From the IMG/VR virus record IMGVR_UViG_3300048549_001033, positions 1 to 35,254 of that record: a stretch of DNA of 35,254 bases. One strand, 5' to 3'. A program made the position numbers and the translations under genes. Under the pieces are notes generated by a model. That model searched no databases, was not told where the DNA came from, and worked only from the letters and a program-made list of their open reading frames with translations. Positions 31,557-35,254 of the stretch are shown here, piece after piece. Each line of letters begins with the position of its first letter. Position 1 is the first letter of the stretch. This DNA comes from a virus.

Positions 31557-31743
31557 AGAAACTCCCGAGCAAAAATTTAAAAATGAGCATCATGCACTTC
31601 TCGATAGGTGGCTCGAGGAGTCTGATATCGATTGTGAGAGAATGATTGAAATTGTTGAAGAAGATTCTGATGAGTGGCTCGAAGATAAAATTGAATTTGA
31701 ATCAGATATAGATTTAGGAGATGACGAAGATGCCGAGGACTAA
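31549..31743 (+). CDS. 64-residue acidic protein
   Basis: MVRETPEQKFKNEHHALLDRWLEE is a helix, and the rest is almost wholly acidic (EIVEEDSDEWLEDKIEFES, ending DLGDDEDAED). The gene is adjacent to two very basic microproteins, so charge pairing in assembly is an attractive but unproven thought. It overlaps both neighbours. Confidence 0.55.
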   Translation: MVRETPEQKFKNEHHALLDRWLEESDIDCERMIEIVEEDSDEWLEDKIEFESDIDLGDDEDAED

Positions 31744-31858
31744 AAAAGGAAAAGGAAAAAAGAAAGGCACCGATGGTAAAGCCTGTTGGAAAGGTTACCG
31801 ATTTTCTGGAAGCAAAAATGGGAAAGATAAATGCGTAAAAGTTAAAAGGAGAAAGTAA
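31730..31858 (+). CDS. 42-residue basic protein with ACWKGYRFSG motif
   Basis: A strongly basic start (MPRTKKGKGKKKGTDGK), then ACWKGYRFSGSKNGKDKC and a basic end. I recognise the ACWKGY...GxKxGKxxC pattern from small proteins of many phages near the head genes; its function is not known to me. It overlaps the acidic gene by 14 bases. It may bind DNA or the acidic neighbour. Confidence 0.6.
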   Translation: MPRTKKGKGKKKGTDGKACWKGYRFSGSKNGKDKCVKVKRRK

Positions 31859-31914
31859 TGCCCTATACAAAAAAAAAGAAAAAAAAGAAAAAAGTAAAAG
31901 CGTTTCATTACTAA
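31858..31914 (+). CDS. 18-residue lysine-rich microprotein
   Basis: ATG shares a base with the previous stop (TAATG) and AAAAGGAGAAAG is just upstream. The product is MPYTKKKKKKKKVKAFHY. The stop is one base before the next ATG. The initiation signals are good, so translation is plausible even though the peptide is very short. Confidence 0.4.
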   Translation: MPYTKKKKKKKKVKAFHY

Positions 31915-31915
31915 G

Positions 31916-32650
31916 ATGAAATCATTTATTTTTGCTTCTGATCTTCACGGTGATCAGCAGTGTCCAGATGCGGTGAATGGACTTTATAAATTCACTAAAG
32001 AGTTTAAGCCCGATGTTAAAATATTTGGAGGAGATCTTTTTGATTTTTCACCATTAATGCGAAGTGCAGATCCTGCTGAAAAAAATGCCAGCATGGAGGC
32101 AGATGTTGAAGCTGGGATGGAATTTTTAAATGCGTGGAAACCTAATTATTTTTTATTAGGAAACCACGATGATCGTTTGTGGCAATGTGCCGAAAAACAT
32201 TCAATCGGAATTATTCGAGATACGGCAAAGATGGGTATCAAAGACATTACAAACACATGCAGGAAACTAAAGTGCAAGATACTGCCATACAATGTAGATA
32301 AGGGTGTTTTAGAATTAGGTATAATGACTTTTGTTCACGGTTATTTTCATGGTGCAGTTTCTGCCTGCAAGCAACATGCGTTAACATTTTCAAAACAAGG
32401 TGGATGCTGTGTGCATGGACACATTCATTCTATTCAGCAATTTTCTGTACCAAGGCATAAAGGGGGGGCAGCACTTTCAGCAGGATGTCTGACTAAGACT
32501 GAAATGGGGTGGAATCGTGCAAAGGTAAACAGATTGGCACATGAAACTGGATGGGCATTTGGATATTATTCTAATAAAAGCTGGGCGGTTTATACTGTTA
32601 GGAAATTTGATGGAGAATGGTTATGGCCAAAAATTGGGCAAAAAAATTAA
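31916..32650 (+). CDS. Calcineurin-like metallophosphoesterase
   Basis: The 244-residue protein has the dimetal phosphoesterase motifs: ASDLHGD (D9 and H11), GGDLFDF (D40), LLGNHDD (N83, H84), a VHGYFHG histidine (H141) and VHGHIHS (H169, H171). All canonical ligands are present, so it should be active on phosphoester bonds of a protein, nucleotide or nucleic acid. Within the head module such a gene is unusual; it may be a cargo gene or act on DNA ends. The start follows the microprotein stop by one base; no strong Shine-Dalgarno sequence is seen. Confidence 0.82.
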   Translation: MKSFIFASDLHGDQQCPDAVNGLYKFTKEFKPDVKIFGGDLFDFSPLMRSADPAEKNASMEADVEAGMEFLNAWKPNYFLLGNHDDRLWQCAEKHSIGIIRDTAKMGIKDITNTCRKLKCKILPYNVDKGVLELGIMTFVHGYFHGAVSACKQHALTFSKQGGCCVHGHIHSIQQFSVPRHKGGAALSAGCLTKTEMGWNRAKVNRLAHETGWAFGYYSNKSWAVYTVRKFDGEWLWPKIGQKN

Positions 32651-32862
32651 ACAAAATAAAAATGTCACAGGGTAATATACCAGAGGGCAAGGACTGGTTT
32701 ACGAGTGAGGAGTTTATGGAAGAAATCCAGTATGGAGTAACAAAGGCTCATAAAATTTTAAAAAGCCTACAAGAGCAAAATAAGGTTGAAGTTTTTGCTG
32801 GTTCTCAATGGAACCCAAATCAAAATCAACTTACCCGAAAAATCTGGTATAGGTTTATTTAG
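32617..32862 (+). CDS. Small winged-helix-like protein
   Basis: An 81-residue frame from 32617, overlapping the phosphoesterase by 34 bases; ATG at 32662 (MSQGNIPEGKDWFTSEEF) would remove the overlap and leave 66 residues and is perhaps the true start. The body reads DWFTSEEFMEEIQYGVTKAH, then KILKSLQEQNKVEVFAGS and a C-terminal aromatic strand, the size and order of a winged helix. Neither start has a good Shine-Dalgarno sequence. It could regulate the capsid genes that follow a 130-base gap. Confidence 0.5.
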   Translation: MVMAKNWAKKLNKIKMSQGNIPEGKDWFTSEEFMEEIQYGVTKAHKILKSLQEQNKVEVFAGSQWNPNQNQLTRKIWYRFI

Positions 32863-32992
32863 TGCAGCTTGGTGTAGTTCGTGAATACACCTTGGCACTT
32901 CGTTATTTGTGTACTCAATTTAAGTTAACATTTAACCCGTCCGATGCGGTACATCGAGTAAACAGTTCCACCGTCAGAGAACACAAAAACCT
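32863..32992 (+). promoter_or_regulatory. 130-base non-coding leader before the scaffold gene
   Basis: The longest clear gap in the late module. It holds a GGTGTA/TACACC hairpin (32871-32891), a CGATG/CATCG hairpin (32942-32946 with 32952-32956), a GTTAAC site and a possible TTGGCA -35-like sequence, but no convincing -10. No open frame with a start crosses it. It may contain a capsid-operon promoter, an RNA processing site or a structured leader. Confidence 0.4.
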
Positions 32993-33967
32993 ATGGCAGA
33001 TTTAAACGATGGGGTCGCGCCCGTAACGCAGACAGAAAGTAAAACAGAAGACTCTGGACTCATAAACCTTAGCGATATCGTGGAGGCAGCAGGAGTAACA
33101 GATTCATCGTTCTTTGAGAGTGCAGTCCAAGACACAGAAGAGGTAGTTGAAGAGATCTCTGAAGTAGAGGAAGTAGAAGTTGAAGATTCAACCGAGGTTG
33201 ATTCCACTGAGTTATCGGGGGAGCCAGTTGAGGAAGAGTCTAAGCAGGAAGATTCCGAAGGTGTAAAAAAGCGAATTGGTAAACTTATTGAAGCTAAGAA
33301 ATTAGCGGAAGATGAAGCCAATCAGTTGAAGGAAAAACTTGCAGAAATGGAATCATCAAGTCAACCCGTACCAGACCCAAAAGGTTTAGAGCGATTTGAT
33401 AAAGTTAATGATTTCAAGGAGTTGCAAGCCCGTGAAGCTGAAGCTGAACATCTAAGAGAGTGGTTGCTGGAAAATCCAGATGGAGGTGATTACACTGACA
33501 TTTCTGGTTCCGAGCATGAAGTTGATTATGAAGCTGCCAGAAAGTTAATGGTAGAGACAGATCGGGATCTAAGGAAAAATATTCCACTTGCAGGGCAACG
33601 GTTGCAACAACGGGAAACCAACAAGCAAACCGCAGCCGAAACTTTTGAATGGATGAAGGACAAAACAAGTCCCGAAATGCTGGAAGTACAACAGGTACTA
33701 AACACGAATCCTTTCATAAAAGACTACTACGAAAAAGACCCGTACAGTGTATTAACCGTAGCCTACGCTATAGAGGGAATTAAAGCAGTGAATGCAAGAA
33801 AGGCTAAGAAGCCAATCGCACAAGTCACTGCTCCTAAAGCACCCGTACCGAGTCGAGCATCTGCTTCGGTTGTTCGCAAAAAAGCAAACAGCAAGAAGTC
33901 TCTACTACAACAAGCCTCATCTGGATCAGTCGAAGACGCAGCCTCATATATTGAATATTTATTATAG
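32993..33967 (+). CDS. Scaffolding-like protein
   Basis: The 324-residue protein has a very acidic N-terminal third (EEVVEEISEVEEVEVEDST and onwards), a charged coiled-coil-prone middle (KKRIGKLIEAKKLAEDEA) and a Lys/Ala/Ser-rich C-terminal part (KKPIAQVTAPKAPVPSRAS, KKANSKKSLLQQ), the charge order expected of head scaffolds whose basic end contacts the capsid protein. It is directly upstream of the capsid gene, the usual place. No protease or catalytic motif is visible. The start has only AGAG upstream. Confidence 0.7.
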   Translation: MADLNDGVAPVTQTESKTEDSGLINLSDIVEAAGVTDSSFFESAVQDTEEVVEEISEVEEVEVEDSTEVDSTELSGEPVEEESKQEDSEGVKKRIGKLIEAKKLAEDEANQLKEKLAEMESSSQPVPDPKGLERFDKVNDFKELQAREAEAEHLREWLLENPDGGDYTDISGSEHEVDYEAARKLMVETDRDLRKNIPLAGQRLQQRETNKQTAAETFEWMKDKTSPEMLEVQQVLNTNPFIKDYYEKDPYSVLTVAYAIEGIKAVNARKAKKPIAQVTAPKAPVPSRASASVVRKKANSKKSLLQQASSGSVEDAASYIEYLL

Positions 33968-33993
33968 TTTAAAAAATCTTAGGAGGAAAAAAA

Positions 33994-35043
33994 ATGGCAG
34001 GAATAGTTGAAAGAGATCAGTCCCTAAAACGGGAATCATTAGCAGATTTAATGACAATTGTGGATAGAAAATCATGTCCCTTTATGTCACAGGTTAAAAA
34101 AGGTGCAGCACCAAAAAACAGTTTTGTTGAGTGGCCTTTAGATAAGCATAAAGACAATGTGGTTCAAACCGCAACTTACACATCTGGAGTATCAGACAGT
34201 TTACCAATTGATGGTGCTGACATCACTAGTTCTGATTTCGAGAATTACGATGATCGCACTAAGTGTTCTGTATATTTACAGTATGTTCGCAGGGTGCCAA
34301 AGGTTTCCCGTTTGGCGAATATGACATCTGATATCGCTGGAGTCGGGTACAAGAAAGAAATGGCAAATTCAATCGCCAAAGCTCTGGTCACGATCAAGCG
34401 TGATATGGAAGCTACACTTTGCTCTTCGCAAGAAACAGCACAGGAAACTTCTTCATCTCCTTATCAGACTCGAGGACTTGGGAAATGGGTTAGCAGTTCT
34501 GCTCAATCTACTTTACCAGTGCCATCTGATTTCTTGACACCAGCTTCCTCTATCGGAACTAGTTCAGCAGCCAATGCTAAAGAAGAAGATCTGCGTGACA
34601 TTCTTCAGAGTATCTACGAGCAAACAGGTGAATCTGATAAGACTTTTTATGGTCTTTGCGGAACACAAGTAAAGAAAACGATTTCTAACTTTACTCTGTT
34701 TACTCCTCGTACAAATAACCTTGTCGTTTCCAATAGGGACACTGATGAAGGTCGTTTGAGTGCTGCGGTTGATATCATTGAATCTGATTTTGGTACAATC
34801 ACATTGAACCTCTCAAGCTGGTTGGAAAATGATGCCAGATCGAGTGGAGCATTCGATGCGAGTGTTGGTCAGAAAACATTGTTCATCTTGAACATGTCCC
34901 AACTGGAAGCATGTTTCGCTGAAGAAACTTCAGTTCGTGAATTGCCAGACTTAGGTGGAGGCCCAAGGTCAATTATCGAATCTGTATTTTCGCTCAAGTC
35001 ATACTCTGGTGGACTTGATCACGGTAAGTACACACTTAGTTAA
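33994..35043 (+). CDS. Major capsid protein (SU10/DUF5309-like)
   Basis: A 349-residue protein with TTAGGAGGAAA, a strong ribosome-binding site, 8 bases before ATG, as expected for the most abundant virion protein. The N-terminus (RESLADLMTIVDRKSCPFMSQV, then FVEWPLDKH) and the middle (FYGLCGTQVKKTISNFT) match the SU10-like capsid family with the HK97 fold as I know it. The order portal - scaffold - capsid is canonical. No N-terminal processing domain is evident, and the length is normal for the group. Confidence 0.82.
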   Translation: MAGIVERDQSLKRESLADLMTIVDRKSCPFMSQVKKGAAPKNSFVEWPLDKHKDNVVQTATYTSGVSDSLPIDGADITSSDFENYDDRTKCSVYLQYVRRVPKVSRLANMTSDIAGVGYKKEMANSIAKALVTIKRDMEATLCSSQETAQETSSSPYQTRGLGKWVSSSAQSTLPVPSDFLTPASSIGTSSAANAKEEDLRDILQSIYEQTGESDKTFYGLCGTQVKKTISNFTLFTPRTNNLVVSNRDTDEGRLSAAVDIIESDFGTITLNLSSWLENDARSSGAFDASVGQKTLFILNMSQLEACFAEETSVRELPDLGGGPRSIIESVFSLKSYSGGLDHGKYTLS

Positions 35044-35066
35044 TTTAACTTCATAAAGTATTAGTC

Positions 35067-35254
35067 ATGCTCAATGTGGATGAAGAAATTGTGTTTAATG
35101 GAGATAATTATACTCCAGAGGTTCGAGCAACCTTAGAAACACAGTACCACATTGAGCTTGCTAATGCTGAAATTGAGCAGAAGAAACTAATGGAGGCAGA
35201 GCGAAGGGCAACTGGGGGAGTTAGAAAAAACTTACCCTATGGCAGAATTGACAT
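35067..35254 (+). CDS. Small protein after the capsid gene (3' partial)
   Basis: ATG at 35067 opens a frame that runs off the window end. The visible 62 residues begin MLNVDEEIVFNGDNYTPEV and continue with a helical ELANAEIEQKKLMEAERRATGG and RKNLPYGRID. There is no strong Shine-Dalgarno sequence. The position after the capsid gene is where head-completion or small decoration proteins often lie. The remaining part and true length are unknown. Confidence 0.6.
   Translation, partial: MLNVDEEIVFNGDNYTPEVRATLETQYHIELANAEIEQKKLMEAERRATGGVRKNLPYGRID

Noticed and set aside
1-35254. CRISPR arrays, rRNA genes and insertion sequences
   Set aside because: No regularly spaced direct repeats, rRNA-like segments or transposase genes were seen on reading through the window.

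Overview
The window is 35 kb of a tailed-phage genome. Every gene I can support lies on the + strand, most start and stop codons overlap by 1 to 4 bases, and the DNA is AT-rich (roughly 40% G+C by eye). The set comprises a large terminase, a portal, a scaffold-like protein, an SU10-type major capsid protein, two mid-sized candidate internal virion proteins and one 3,163-residue virion megaprotein, with no tape-measure gene. This suggests a podovirus-like temperate phage of an aquatic-type bacterium. The morphotype and host are inference; nothing in the sequence names the host, except that it probably has a tRNA-Cys(GCA) gene with an encoded CCA end.

Layout. 1-14.9 kb: end of a tail or fibre-like protein, a conserved small protein, two candidate internal virion proteins, the megaprotein (zincin-like HExxH motif, GNAT-like segment, ADP-ribosyltransferase domain) and two small acidic proteins. 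14.9-16.5 kb: two small accessory operons, each headed by the same repeated upstream element. 16.5-17.8 kb: tyrosine integrase with a candidate attP that is the 3' half of a tRNA-Cys gene, lying inside the open integrase frame. 18-22.6 kb: recombination and replication genes (PD-(D/E)XK resolvase-like nuclease, Erf annealing protein, an exonuclease with permuted motifs, SSB-like protein, ribbon-helix-helix initiator-like protein with an iteron/AT-rich origin inside it, DnaC-like loader) and small unknowns. 22.65-22.87 kb: a GC-rich island with G-tracts and long-range inverted repeats. 22.9-26.1 kb: sigma-region-4-like regulator, nuclease, HTH protein and large terminase. 26.1-29.0 kb: a second block of small accessory genes, headed by two more copies of the repeated element and lying between terminase and portal. 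29.2-35.25 kb: portal, small charged proteins, a calcineurin-like phosphoesterase, scaffold-like protein, major capsid protein and the start of one more gene.

How it fits together. The replication module resembles a lambda O/P arrangement: an initiator-like gene with the origin in its linker, next to a helicase loader, with annealing and nuclease functions borrowed to run on host polymerase (no DNA or RNA polymerase gene is seen). The megaprotein is probably packaged and delivered into the cell, where its enzymatic domains would act on host proteins. The most unusual features are the four-copy promoter-like element that appears to give leaderless transcripts of accessory genes, the exonuclease with motif order II-III-I, the in-gene origin, the attP read through by the integrase frame, and the GC-rich island that shares a 12-mer with the origin. 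No lysis gene, repressor or tail-tube gene was recognised, and both ends cut through genes, so the genome is probably larger than this window.
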